DNA from: Gallionellaceae bacterium
Lineage (GTDB): Bacteria > Pseudomonadota > Gammaproteobacteria > Burkholderiales > Gallionellaceae
NCBI GenBank assembly: GCA_004297065.1
Contig: SCUU01000077.1
Location: 1 to 64,000, forward strand
Reading direction: 5' to 3'
DNA length: 64,000 nt
The first letter of the stretch is position 1; each line of letters opens with the position of its first letter. Under the pieces are notes generated by a model. That model ran no database searches. It worked only from the letters and a program-made list of their open reading frames with translations, and had not been told where the DNA came from. The translations under genes were made by a program, and so were the position numbers. Shown in pieces: positions 56,361-64,000 of this stretch.

Positions 56361-57158
56361 TCAAAAAACCAGTACCGTAATCAGGCCATCGCAGGCAAAC
56401 ACCGCCAGCAAACTGCGCATCACCGCGCGCGATGCCGCGACGGGAATCTCGGTCATGGCGCGCTTCACCGTCAAGCCGTAGTAGCAGGACACCACCGACA
56501 CCAGCATGCCGAAACAGATACTTTTCAAAAGCGCCGCAAACAGCTCCAGATAGCTGAGCATCTCGAAAAAATGGCCGACCTCGCCGAGCAGCGAGACATC
56601 GATGTTCCATGCGGTAACCGCCATGCCGGTTCCGATCGCGACGACCTGAAAGTAGAAAGTCAGCACCGCGCCGGTAACGGTCATCGCCACCATGCGCGGC
56701 ACGACCAGATAAGAGACCGGGGAGATACCCATACGCTGCAAATTTTTTATTTCGCCGTTCACCCGCATCGCGGCGAGTTCGCTGGCAATCGCCGAACTGC
56801 TGCGCCCGACAATCACGATGGCCGTCAGCAACGGCCCCAGTTCGCGCACCACAGTCCAGATCAACACTTGCAGGGTCAGCAGCTCGTTGCGCCCGACCAG
56901 ATTGCTGACCTGCATCACCATAATCAGTCCCGCCAGAAAGCCCATGACGCCGATCGGCCCCACCGACTGTATGCCGGTAAAATAGAGCTGCTTGAGCAGC
57001 GCCTTGCGCACCGGCCATTTGACGATCACCGGCAGCGCAAAGAACACCCGCCCCACCAGCGCCACGCTGTCGCGCACGAACAGCCCCTGCGTGCCGATGT
57101 AATTTTGTAATCGCAATACCGGATTTTTCATTTTTGTCAGTAGCCGGACGTTCGTCAT
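56361..57158 (-). CDS. MlaE-like lipid ABC permease
   Basis: The 265-residue permease has four to five helices and the MlaE-family core GVMGFLAGLIMVMQVSNLVG, RELGPLLTAIVIVGRSSSAI, ASELAAMRVNGEIKNLQRMG and YLVVPRMVAMTVTGAV. It opens the operon MlaE-pseudoATPase-MlaD-lipoprotein-adaptor-RND permease. Translation may start at ATG 57158, which lies in the flanking duplication of a MITE, or at ATG 57131 (MKNPVLRLQNYIG). The MITE occupies the whole upstream leader. Confidence 0.9.
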   Translation of the reverse strand: MTNVRLLTKMKNPVLRLQNYIGTQGLFVRDSVALVGRVFFALPVIVKWPVRKALLKQLYFTGIQSVGPIGVMGFLAGLIMVMQVSNLVGRNELLTLQVLIWTVVRELGPLLTAIVIVGRSSSAIASELAAMRVNGEIKNLQRMGISPVSYLVVPRMVAMTVTGAVLTFYFQVVAIGTGMAVTAWNIDVSLLGEVGHFFEMLSYLELFAALLKSICFGMLVSVVSCYYGLTVKRAMTEIPVAASRAVMRSLLAVFACDGLITVLVF

Positions 57159-57305
57159 TAGGGCGCTTCTAAAAATTCAAATTTCTAAGCAAGACAAGGC
57201 GCGAACAAAAAATTACGACGCAGCATATATTTGATATGTAAGGAGTAATTTTTTGTGGGCAACGCAGTATTGCGACGAAATTTGGATTTTTAGAAGTGCC
57301 CATTA
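57157..57305. mobile_element. 141-bp MITE-like element with ATTA duplication
   Basis: The element occupies 57161-57301, flanked by ATTA on both sides. The inverted ends are GGGCGCTTCTAAAAATTC and GGATTTTTAGAAGTGCCC. The inner stem ACAAAAAATTAC/GTAATTTTTTGT differs in sequence from that at 46958 but is fully paired. It sits directly at the mlaE-like start codon and probably supplies or disrupts its promoter and ribosome site. Confidence 0.8.
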
Positions 57306-57341
57306 GCCTATGTGCGCATTTTACTAGCGCCTGCCTGCAAC

Positions 57342-58247
57342 TCACACCCCGCGCAACACCCACCACCAGGCAGGCAGCGTGACGAACGAAACCATCAATC
57401 CCACCGCCGCCATCAAAGTGGACAGCTCAGGGTCCAGATCGTGCTCCGCCGCGATGATGGAGGCTGTAATCATCGGCGGCATGGCCGCTTCAAACAGCGT
57501 CACCTGAACACCCTGCCCGTGCGCACCGAAAATTTGCACATAAAGCAAATAGATCGCCAGCGGCGCAAGCAACAATTTAAACCCCAACCCGATCGCCAGA
57601 TTGCGCGTATTCCCCGCCAGATGACCGAGGCGCAATTGCAAACCGACCGAAACCAGCGCGAGGGGGGCAAGCGTATCACCCAAACGTTTAAGCAAAACGA
57701 CAAACCATGGCGCGAACTCCACCGGGATCAACATCAAAGCAAGCACCAAAGCGATAAACGGCGGAAACAGGGCGATGCGGCGCGCGATTTCGGAAGCCCC
57801 CGGACGACCGGAGGAATACAGCCCGGCCACTGTGATGCCTAAAGTAGAGAGCACCAGAAACGAGCCCAGTTGATCGACGACAATGCCGCTGGCGATACCT
57901 GCGTGCCCGTAATACGCCTCGATCATCGGCAGCCCGAAAAACGAGGTATTGCCCAGCCCGCCGGTAAGCATGAGGGCTCCGACAGTGCCGCGCGGCAATT
58001 TCGACCAGCGTCCGACCAGCCAGAAAAAACCTGCCGCCAGCCCGAAACAAATCCAGGCCATCGCCGCCATCAGGCCGACATCGCCAGTGATTTTCAAATC
58101 ATGGATATACAGCAACGTCAGCGCGGGCAGCGAAACGTGGATAATAAAACTGTTGAGCGTGGCCGGCGCATGCTGCGGCATTTTCCCCGTCCGATGCAGG
58201 AGAATGCCGACGATAAAACAAACCGCAAGAAGTATTAAGTTTGACAT
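57342..58247 (-). CDS. AEC-family (auxin efflux carrier-like) transporter
   Basis: The 301-residue protein has ten helices in the AEC fold (MSNLILLAVCFIVGILLHRT, LMLTGGLGNTSFFGLPMIEA, VQVTLFEAAMPPMITASIIA). The conserved GNTSFFG and AAMPP segments lie at the crossover helices. Substrates of bacterial members include malate and other organic acids; nothing specific is visible. It is divergent from the PilZ gene. Confidence 0.88.
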   Translation of the reverse strand: MSNLILLAVCFIVGILLHRTGKMPQHAPATLNSFIIHVSLPALTLLYIHDLKITGDVGLMAAMAWICFGLAAGFFWLVGRWSKLPRGTVGALMLTGGLGNTSFFGLPMIEAYYGHAGIASGIVVDQLGSFLVLSTLGITVAGLYSSGRPGASEIARRIALFPPFIALVLALMLIPVEFAPWFVVLLKRLGDTLAPLALVSVGLQLRLGHLAGNTRNLAIGLGFKLLLAPLAIYLLYVQIFGAHGQGVQVTLFEAAMPPMITASIIAAEHDLDPELSTLMAAVGLMVSFVTLPAWWWVLRGV

Positions 58248-58283
58248 TTGGCCAGCTTATACTCGCGCGAACTATACGGGCAC

Positions 58284-58763
58284 ATGACCATGCAACGCCA
58301 AGCCATGACCACCACGGATACCCAAAATAACGGCATCCCCGATTTGGATATATCGGCCGCTATAGCCGAACCAACACCGGTCGGGAACACGCCCGCACTA
58401 TCGGCTCCCGAACTGCGTAGCGAGCCGCGCTTTCGGGTCAAATGGCACGCCACCGTCTTACTTCGGGGGAATGCCGCATGCCACGGCATCGTCAAGGACA
58501 TATCGATCAAAGGTGCGGCAATTCTGCTGGAACGTAATTTGCAGGCGGTCAAACTGGTTACCCTCCATCTCCATGTGCCCCCCTTCGACGCCATCGGGGT
58601 CGCGCGTATTGTGAAAATGGAAGGCAAGCTCATCTATTCAGTACACGATCACGACGAATTGTTTTTCCGGGCCGGATTCCACTTCATTAAATTCAAGTCC
58701 GAATCCGACCTGAACCACCTGCGCTCGCGTTTAGCCAACCTCCATGTGGAAATCAAGTACTAA
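58284..58763 (+). CDS. PilZ-domain c-di-GMP receptor
   Basis: The 159-residue protein from ATG 58284 has an N-terminal Thr/Ala/Pro-rich stretch of about 45 residues, then a PilZ domain. The c-di-GMP motif RxxxR is in RSEPRFRVKW and D/NxSxxG is in VKDISIKGAAILLE. No other domain is present. It could read the c-di-GMP made by the GGDEF-EAL protein at 40289-43588 and influence type IV pili. A TTG at 58248 would add 12 residues. Confidence 0.88.
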   Translation: MTMQRQAMTTTDTQNNGIPDLDISAAIAEPTPVGNTPALSAPELRSEPRFRVKWHATVLLRGNAACHGIVKDISIKGAAILLERNLQAVKLVTLHLHVPPFDAIGVARIVKMEGKLIYSVHDHDELFFRAGFHFIKFKSESDLNHLRSRLANLHVEIKY

Positions 58764-58798
58764 ACTCCCACCCCGGCTGCATAAATTCCAAGCAATAC

Positions 58799-60283
58799 TT
58801 ACTGCGGCACATTTGCCGCGATAAACGCCTTCAGCTTTACTACATCCGCATCCATCACTTCGCAGCGTTGCGGCAAATACTCGATGCCTTCCAGCGCGGC
58901 GGGACGTTCGGGTTTGCGTCCCAAGGCTTCCTGTATCGTCTCGGCGAACTTGGTCGGCAAGGCGGTTTCTAGGCAGATCAGCGGCAGGCTCGGGCGGCGT
59001 TGCTCCAAGCCAACTTTCAAGCCGTCGGCGGTGTGCGTGTCTATCATCACGCCGTACTCTTCCCACACTTCGCGGATGGTGCTGAGGCGGTTCTGATGCG
59101 AACTCTTGCCGGAAGAAAAATGGAACTGCGACAGCGCATGCCAATACCCGGTGTCCCTGATGTCGAACGAACCGCCCGGTGTCAATTCCGCATCCGGCTT
59201 GCCGGATAGCGGATTGCCTACCTTTGGTGCATCGACCTTGCCCCAGAACTCGCGCACTTTCGCACCGTCGCGCCCGACCAGATCGAACACGAAGCGCTCG
59301 AAGTTGCTGGCCTTGGAAATATCCATCGACGGGCTGCTGGTTTCGTAGGTGTGGTCGGTACCGCGCGGACGATAGACACCGGTACGGAAAAATTCGTCCA
59401 GCACATCATTCTCGTTGGTGGCAAGAATGAGCTGGCCGATAGGCAAGCCCATCATGCGCGCGATGTGTCCGGCGCAGATGTTGCCGAAGTTGCCGGAAGG
59501 CACGGAGAACGCGACTTGCTCGTCGTTCGATTTCGTCGCGGCGAAATAGCCCTTGAAGTAGTAAACGATCTGCGCCGACACGCGCGCCCAGTTGATTGAG
59601 TTCACCGTGCCGATTTTGTATTTGGCCTTGAACGCGTGGTCGTTGGACACCGCCTTCACCATATCCTGCGCATCGTCGAACATGCCGGTGATCGCGATGT
59701 TGAAAATGTTCGGGTCCTGCAGCGAATACATCTGCGCGCGCTGGAACGCGGACATCTTGCCGTCCGGCGACAGCATGAACACGCGGATGCCGCGCTTGCC
59801 GCGCATCGCGTATTCGGCAGCGGAACCAGTGTCGCCGGAAGTCGCGCCCAGAATATTCAGCTCGGCATGCTGCTTGCCCAGCGCATACTCGAACAGGTTG
59901 CCCAGCAACTGCATCGCCATGTCCTTGAACGCCAGCGTCGGGCCGTTGGAAAGCTCCAGAATGAACACACCGTCCGCCAGTTTACGCAGCGGCGTGATGT
60001 CGGCAGCATCGCTATCCGCGCGACCGTTGCTGTACACCTCGGCGGTGTAGGTCTTGCTGATGATGGCCTTGAGATCATCCGCCGGAATATCGGTAGCGAA
60101 TTTCGACAGTACCGCGAAAGCAAGGTCGGCATATGACAGCTTGCGCCAAACATCCAGCTCGGCGCGCGTCACTTGCGGATATTGCTCGGGCAGGTACAGG
60201 CCGCCGTCCGGCGCGAGACCGCCTAGCAGGATTTCGGTGAAAGTTTTCGCGGGGCTATTGCCGCGGGTGGAGATGTATTTCAT
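58799..60283 (-). CDS. thrC: Threonine synthase
   Basis: ThrC converts O-phosphohomoserine to threonine with PLP. The 494-residue protein belongs to the long (ThrC2-like) form. It starts MKYISTRGNSPAKTFTEILL; the PLP lysine is in SNGPTLAFKDMAMQLLGNLF and the phosphate loop in LNILGATSGDTGSAAEYAMR. It should lie directly behind hom, but the DUF262 gene is interposed and ends 6 nt before the thrC start, so the native leader may be lost. Confidence 0.96.
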   Translation of the reverse strand: MKYISTRGNSPAKTFTEILLGGLAPDGGLYLPEQYPQVTRAELDVWRKLSYADLAFAVLSKFATDIPADDLKAIISKTYTAEVYSNGRADSDAADITPLRKLADGVFILELSNGPTLAFKDMAMQLLGNLFEYALGKQHAELNILGATSGDTGSAAEYAMRGKRGIRVFMLSPDGKMSAFQRAQMYSLQDPNIFNIAITGMFDDAQDMVKAVSNDHAFKAKYKIGTVNSINWARVSAQIVYYFKGYFAATKSNDEQVAFSVPSGNFGNICAGHIARMMGLPIGQLILATNENDVLDEFFRTGVYRPRGTDHTYETSSPSMDISKASNFERFVFDLVGRDGAKVREFWGKVDAPKVGNPLSGKPDAELTPGGSFDIRDTGYWHALSQFHFSSGKSSHQNRLSTIREVWEEYGVMIDTHTADGLKVGLEQRRPSLPLICLETALPTKFAETIQEALGRKPERPAALEGIEYLPQRCEVMDADVVKLKAFIAANVPQ

Positions 60284-60289
60284 GATGTT

Positions 60290-62011
60290 TTAATCAGTTA
60301 TCGAAAGTGTCTTCTTTAACTTCGTCGACAAAATTTCTTTACGCCTTTGGATATATTCATCGAAGTTTTCCAAAGACCAATCAACCGCAGGTATCAGATG
60401 ACTATCAAGGAATGATTTCATGTTGGCTTCCGTCGTTTTTTGCTCAATCCACAACTTAAGTGCAATATCCTGCTTTGACTCATTTTCGTTAGCGTCCAGC
60501 ATTTGTAGATTCAGGATTGAGTTATATGTTCTCCAGCCATACTTACTTTTATCGGCTTCAGTCAGTTCATTGTATTTGTTAGCGGGGTGTAAGTGATCTT
60601 TATGAAAATTATTATTCTTGTAGTCCATATCTGGATAAAGCAGCGCCAAAATTGAGAACGCGTGTTTTTCGTCTTTTTGAGTGAGTAAGATTTCATCAAT
60701 AAACTCATCCGTCACCCCCACATCCCTCTTAATTTCGTTATTGATTTTGTTCGATGGAAAATCCGACATTTGAAATTCCATTTTCTGCTTTGAAATGTCG
60801 GTGGTAAATGCTCGGCGAATTTGACTCAATACATTATCAGATGAGCCACTTAATACTCCCTTAACCAAGATTGCGTGAAGCCATTTTTTAATTTTTCCCC
60901 GATCGTCAGCGTAAATAATTTTGGTATGAAACCCATCGTATTTTTCACCATGATATAGGTAGTAGATTATCGGAATCAGCGCATTCTTTGAGGTAAGAGT
61001 TGCATCAATAAAGCCGAATGTCTTCACAAGATCGAAAATAGACAGAATTGTATTTCTGATTTTGTCCCACTCACGCTCGAATTCTTTTGCATTTTCTTTC
61101 GAGAAGTTTGTGACCTTAAACTTGATATCTTTACTATGCAAGTACAAGAAGGTCTTTAAGACGAAGTCGTTTGAAATAGAGAAACCTTTATCTCTAATGT
61201 TATCTACCAGCGCATTCATCTCCTTGCGCGCATCTTTCTTTTCCCAGTTTGCGACAGCAACAGACATTAGCAGGGTAGAAAAAGATAAAGGTTGCCCTCC
61301 GCTGTTTATCCGAATAAAAACATTAAGTGCTTTATCGATGTTCTGCTCAATTTCCAAAAAGAAATTAATTAGAGGGCGAGAGTGAATAACATTTTTTAAA
61401 GTAGACAAACTCCTATAGGAAAATTCCCGCGCTTTTAAGCCATGGCCATCTAGGTACTTATTAAATTCAAAATCATCCGATAGAGAGAAAATTTCGGATA
61501 CCTTAAACCAAGAATTTCCTTTATCCCTAACATCTTCGTTTGATAGAAATTTGAACTCATAAATACGTCCATCTTCCTCATTCGACAGTGGATGTTCAAT
61601 ATTCAGATACAGGTGCCTAGTTGGATAAACACGCTCAGAGTTTTCCTCATGCAATCTTGGCATCCTGTAAGCGTAACTACCTCTTAAACCGATATAGAGT
61701 GATGTAAGACGTTGTTGTCCGTCCAATACTGCCGTGAAATCTTGCTGGCTGTGAAATTCATGATTATGGGTATTGTATTTTTCCCGATACTCTTTCAGAA
61801 ACTGATAGAACCTGAAATTATTTTTCGTTTCACCTTCAACTCGCCAAAAAAGAAAAGAGCTAATCGGATAATTACGCATGATCGAATCAAACAGCCACTC
61901 AATCTTTGTATGACTCCACTCAAATTCACGTTGAATCGCTGGAAGCAAGTAACGGTTGCTTTCAATATTACGAATCGCGTCAGCAATTGTTATTGGAGTT
62001 TGAAATGACAT
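60290..62011 (-). CDS. DUF262/DUF1524 GmrS-GmrD-like protein inserted between hom and thrC
   Basis: This 573-residue protein has an N-terminal DUF262 domain (YLLPAIQREFEWSHTKIEWL and AVLDGQQRLTSLYIGLRG with the DGQQR motif) and a C-terminal DUF1524/HNH-like region (HKDHLHPANKYNELTEADKS, YNSILNLQMLDANENESKQD). Such proteins include the GmrSD type IV restriction enzymes that attack modified phage DNA, so a defence role is likely but unproven. The gene is visibly more A+T-rich than its neighbours, a sign of import. It lies 20 nt after hom and 6 nt before thrC. Confidence 0.85.
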   Translation of the reverse strand: MSFQTPITIADAIRNIESNRYLLPAIQREFEWSHTKIEWLFDSIMRNYPISSFLFWRVEGETKNNFRFYQFLKEYREKYNTHNHEFHSQQDFTAVLDGQQRLTSLYIGLRGSYAYRMPRLHEENSERVYPTRHLYLNIEHPLSNEEDGRIYEFKFLSNEDVRDKGNSWFKVSEIFSLSDDFEFNKYLDGHGLKAREFSYRSLSTLKNVIHSRPLINFFLEIEQNIDKALNVFIRINSGGQPLSFSTLLMSVAVANWEKKDARKEMNALVDNIRDKGFSISNDFVLKTFLYLHSKDIKFKVTNFSKENAKEFEREWDKIRNTILSIFDLVKTFGFIDATLTSKNALIPIIYYLYHGEKYDGFHTKIIYADDRGKIKKWLHAILVKGVLSGSSDNVLSQIRRAFTTDISKQKMEFQMSDFPSNKINNEIKRDVGVTDEFIDEILLTQKDEKHAFSILALLYPDMDYKNNNFHKDHLHPANKYNELTEADKSKYGWRTYNSILNLQMLDANENESKQDIALKLWIEQKTTEANMKSFLDSHLIPAVDWSLENFDEYIQRRKEILSTKLKKTLSITD

Positions 62012-62031
62012 ATCTGTTTCGCCTTAATGTG

Positions 62032-63345
62032 CTACTTGCCCAGTTCCTCTAACCGTAATTTCGTCACTTTCCCCGCCACCACGCCCAGCGCTTCAATCTT
62101 CACAATCGCAGCATTGATGCGCTTCTCGCGTGTCAGGTGCGTGAGCATGATGAGGTCGGCCTGCTCCTCACCTTCGGCAGGCTCCTTCTGGATCACGGCG
62201 CCGATGGAGATATGCTCGTCGGCGAGGATGCGCGTGATGTCGGCCAGAACACCCGGTTTATCGACGACGCGCAGGTGCAGGTAATAGCTGGTCTGCACCT
62301 CATCCATGGGTAAAATTTTCAAGTCCGACAACTGATTCGGCTGGAAAGCCAGGTGCGGTACACGATTTTCCGGATCGGCGGTGTGCATGCGCGTCACATC
62401 CACCAGATCGGCGATCACCGCGCTGGCGGTGGGTTCCGCGCCCGCGCCTTTGCCGTAATACAGCGTCGCACCGACCGCATCGCCCTGCACCACTACGGCA
62501 TTCATCGCGCCTTCGACGTTGGCGATCAGACGCCTGGATGGAATCAAGGTCGGGTGTACGCGCAGCTCCACGCCTTCGGCGGCGCGCTTGGTGATGCCCA
62601 GCAGTTTGATGCGATAGCCGAGTTGTTCGGCGTATTTGATGTCGGCTGCGTCCAGTTTGGAAATGCCTTCGATGTAGGCTTTGTCGAACTGCATCGGGAT
62701 GCCGAATGCCAGTGCAGACAATATTGTGATCTTGTGTGCGGCATCCACGCCTTCGATGTCGAAGGTGGGATCGGCCTCGGCGTAGCCCAGACGCTGCGCT
62801 TCTTTCAGCGCGGCGTCGAAGCTCAGGCCCTTGTCGCGCATCTCGGACAGGATGAAGTTGGTGGTGCCGTTGATGATGCCCGCGATCCATTCGATGCGGT
62901 TCGCCGTGAGGCCTTCACGCACCGCCTTGATGATGGGGATGCCGCCCGCAACTGCCGCCTCGAAAGCCACCATGACGCGCATTTTTTGCGCGGCAGTAAA
63001 TATCTCGTTGCCGTATGTGGCCAACAGCGCTTTGTTGGCGGTAACCACATGCTTGCCGTTGGCGATGGCTTTCAGCACCAACTCTTTCGCCACGCCGTAG
63101 CCGCCGATCAGCTCGACAACAATATCCACTTCGGGATCGTTCACCACGGAAAAGGCGTCGTCGGTCACACGGCAGGTGCCGCCCGTAATTTTTTTCGCCA
63201 GTTCCACATTCTTGTCCGCCACCACAGTGATGCGGATAGAGCGCCCGGCGCGGCGCGCGATTTCTTCCGCATTGCGTTGCAGCACGGTGAACGTACCGCC
63301 ACCGACCGTGCCGATACCGAGGAGTCCTACGTTGATTGGTTTCAT
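62032..63345 (-). CDS. hom: Homoserine dehydrogenase
   Basis: Hom reduces aspartate semialdehyde to homoserine. The 437-residue monofunctional enzyme has the NAD(P) loop VGLLGIGTVGGGTFTVLQRN, the catalytic GIINGTTNFILSEM and EADPTFDIEGVDAAHKITIL, and a C-terminal ACT domain (residues about 350-437, YLHLRVVDKPGVLADITRIL), which implies feedback control by threonine. It lies in the alaA-hom-thrC order usual in betaproteobacteria. The start is ATG 63345. Confidence 0.97.
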   Translation of the reverse strand: MKPINVGLLGIGTVGGGTFTVLQRNAEEIARRAGRSIRITVVADKNVELAKKITGGTCRVTDDAFSVVNDPEVDIVVELIGGYGVAKELVLKAIANGKHVVTANKALLATYGNEIFTAAQKMRVMVAFEAAVAGGIPIIKAVREGLTANRIEWIAGIINGTTNFILSEMRDKGLSFDAALKEAQRLGYAEADPTFDIEGVDAAHKITILSALAFGIPMQFDKAYIEGISKLDAADIKYAEQLGYRIKLLGITKRAAEGVELRVHPTLIPSRRLIANVEGAMNAVVVQGDAVGATLYYGKGAGAEPTASAVIADLVDVTRMHTADPENRVPHLAFQPNQLSDLKILPMDEVQTSYYLHLRVVDKPGVLADITRILADEHISIGAVIQKEPAEGEEQADLIMLTHLTREKRINAAIVKIEALGVVAGKVTKLRLEELGK

Positions 63346-63355
63346 AAATCAGTTC

Positions 63356-63424
63356 CTAGTCGTTAGTTATTAGTCGCTAGTTGTAGACGCGCCGTTTAAC
63401 TAACGACTAACGACTACAAACTAG
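63356..63424. repeat. CTAACGACTAACGACT palindromic repeat, copy 2
   Basis: The left arm CTAGTCGTTAGTTATTAG faces the right arm AACTAACGACTAACGACTAC around a spacer with GACGCGCCG. It shares its TTAGTCG/CGACTAA units with the copy at 5159-5247. It fills the whole gap between alaA and hom. Confidence 0.8.
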
Positions 63425-63428
63425 TAAC

Positions 63429-64000
63429 TTAGTTTGTTCCGTGCCGCTTGCGATAGCTTTCCAAAAAGCGCGCGATGCGTCCGATCGCTTCCGTCAGGTC
63501 ATCCGTATTGGGCAGGAACACCACGCGGAAGTGGTCGGGATGTATCCAGTTAAAACCGGTGCCTTGCACGAGCAGCACCTTCTCGGTTTCCAGCAGCTCC
63601 AAAATGAATTTCTGGTCGTCCTTGATCGGATACATCACCGGGTCGAGACGCGGGAACAAGTACAGCGCGGCTTTGGGTTTGACGCAGCTTACGCCGGGAA
63701 TATCGGTCAGCAGTTTGTGCGCGAGATCACGCTGCTTGGCCAGGCGCCCGCCGGGCGCAACCAGATCGTTGATGCTCTGATAGCCGCCCAATGCGGTCTG
63801 GATCGCAAACTGCCCCGGCACATTGGAGCACAAGCGCATCGAAGCAAGGATATTCAGCCCGTCGATATAATCCCGCGCATTTTTCTTGTTTCCGGAAATA
63901 ATCATCCAGCCCGCGCGATAACCGCAAGCGCGATAGTTCTTCGACAGTCCGTTCATGGTCACAAACAACACATCGTCCGCCAACGCAGCGATGGACGTGT
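63429..64000 (-). CDS. alaA: Alanine-type aminotransferase (AlaA/YfbQ-like), 5' end off window
   Basis: The C-terminal 190 or so residues of a fold-type I PLP aminotransferase are visible. NGLSKNYRACGYRAGWMIIS carries the PLP lysine and the conserved Arg region, and VQGTGFNWIHPDHFRVVFLP is the C-terminal substrate-Arg segment. This signature fits the AlaA/AlaT branch that makes alanine from pyruvate. The gene continues beyond the right window edge. It precedes hom in the same direction. Confidence 0.9.
   Translation of the reverse strand, partial: TSIAALADDVLFVTMNGLSKNYRACGYRAGWMIISGNKKNARDYIDGLNILASMRLCSNVPGQFAIQTALGGYQSINDLVAPGGRLAKQRDLAHKLLTDIPGVSCVKPKAALYLFPRLDPVMYPIKDDQKFILELLETEKVLLVQGTGFNWIHPDHFRVVFLPNTDDLTEAIGRIARFLESYRKRHGTN

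Noticed and set aside
55663-57018. 451-codon frame extending the ABC ATPase through the mlaE-like gene
   Set aside because: The first 220 codons overlap mlaE in another frame and have no domain similarity; ATG 56358 gives a normal MlaF-like length.

Overview
The window is a 64 kb piece of a betaproteobacterial chromosome. Gene content and order fit the Nitrosomonadales/Gallionellaceae area. The supporting features are the order tpiA-secG-tRNA-Leu(GAG)-nuoABCDEFGHIJKLMN, a dapC-dapD-pilU-yffB-dapE-prmB cluster, squalene synthesis by hpnC-hpnD-hpnE, the alaA-hom-thrC order, and many c-di-GMP/response-regulator proteins. The lineage is inferred; no rRNA gene is present. Most of the window is housekeeping, with tightly spaced genes and many small repeats between and inside them.

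Layout: 1-100 is the 5' end of an IS30-type transposase gene, cut by the window edge. 149-2944 carries a VOC protein, purT, a remnant of a class I fructose-bisphosphate aldolase gene and a DMT transporter. 3005-9072 is lysine/diaminopimelate synthesis (dapC, dapD, dapE) with a PilU-type ATPase, an ArsC/Spx-like protein and prmB. 9076-10790 is a DNA adenine methyltransferase plus a truncated RNase H-like gene, wedged between prmB and hpnC. 10780-13997 is hpnCDE (squalene). 14164-16082 is amtB, with a well-spaced sigma-54 promoter, and a NUDIX hydrolase. 16153-30633 is the complete 14-gene complex I operon, followed by tRNA-Leu, secG and tpiA. 32356-36141 is pstSCAB, then glpD and ugpQ, an unknown gene and a TonB-like gene. 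40289-46201 is a signalling cluster: a REC-SpoIIE-REC-PAS-GGDEF-EAL protein, a decayed histidine kinase, a REC-PAS protein and a NarL-type regulator with an altered receiver site. 46552-49540 holds a zinc-ribbon membrane protein and comEC. 49848-57158 is one tightly packed minus-strand operon joining an MCE/Mla-like lipid transporter to an RND pump; its ABC ATPase has lost every catalytic motif. 57342-64000 holds an AEC transporter, a PilZ protein, and alaA-hom-[DUF262 gene]-thrC.

The most unusual feature is the repeats. One family consists of a hairpin with constant outer arms and an inner stem that changes from copy to copy while staying self-complementary. It sits inside a second, GC-rich palindrome. 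Three copies lie in frame inside protein genes (dapC, the yffB-like gene and hpnE), adding peptide to enzymes; a fourth is intergenic. A second family of about 141-158 bp MITE-like elements has TA-centred 4-bp flanking duplications and also keeps a variable but complementary inner stem. Two lineage-specific cassettes (the methylase, and the DUF262 protein inside hom-thrC) are inserted without breaking operon spacing.
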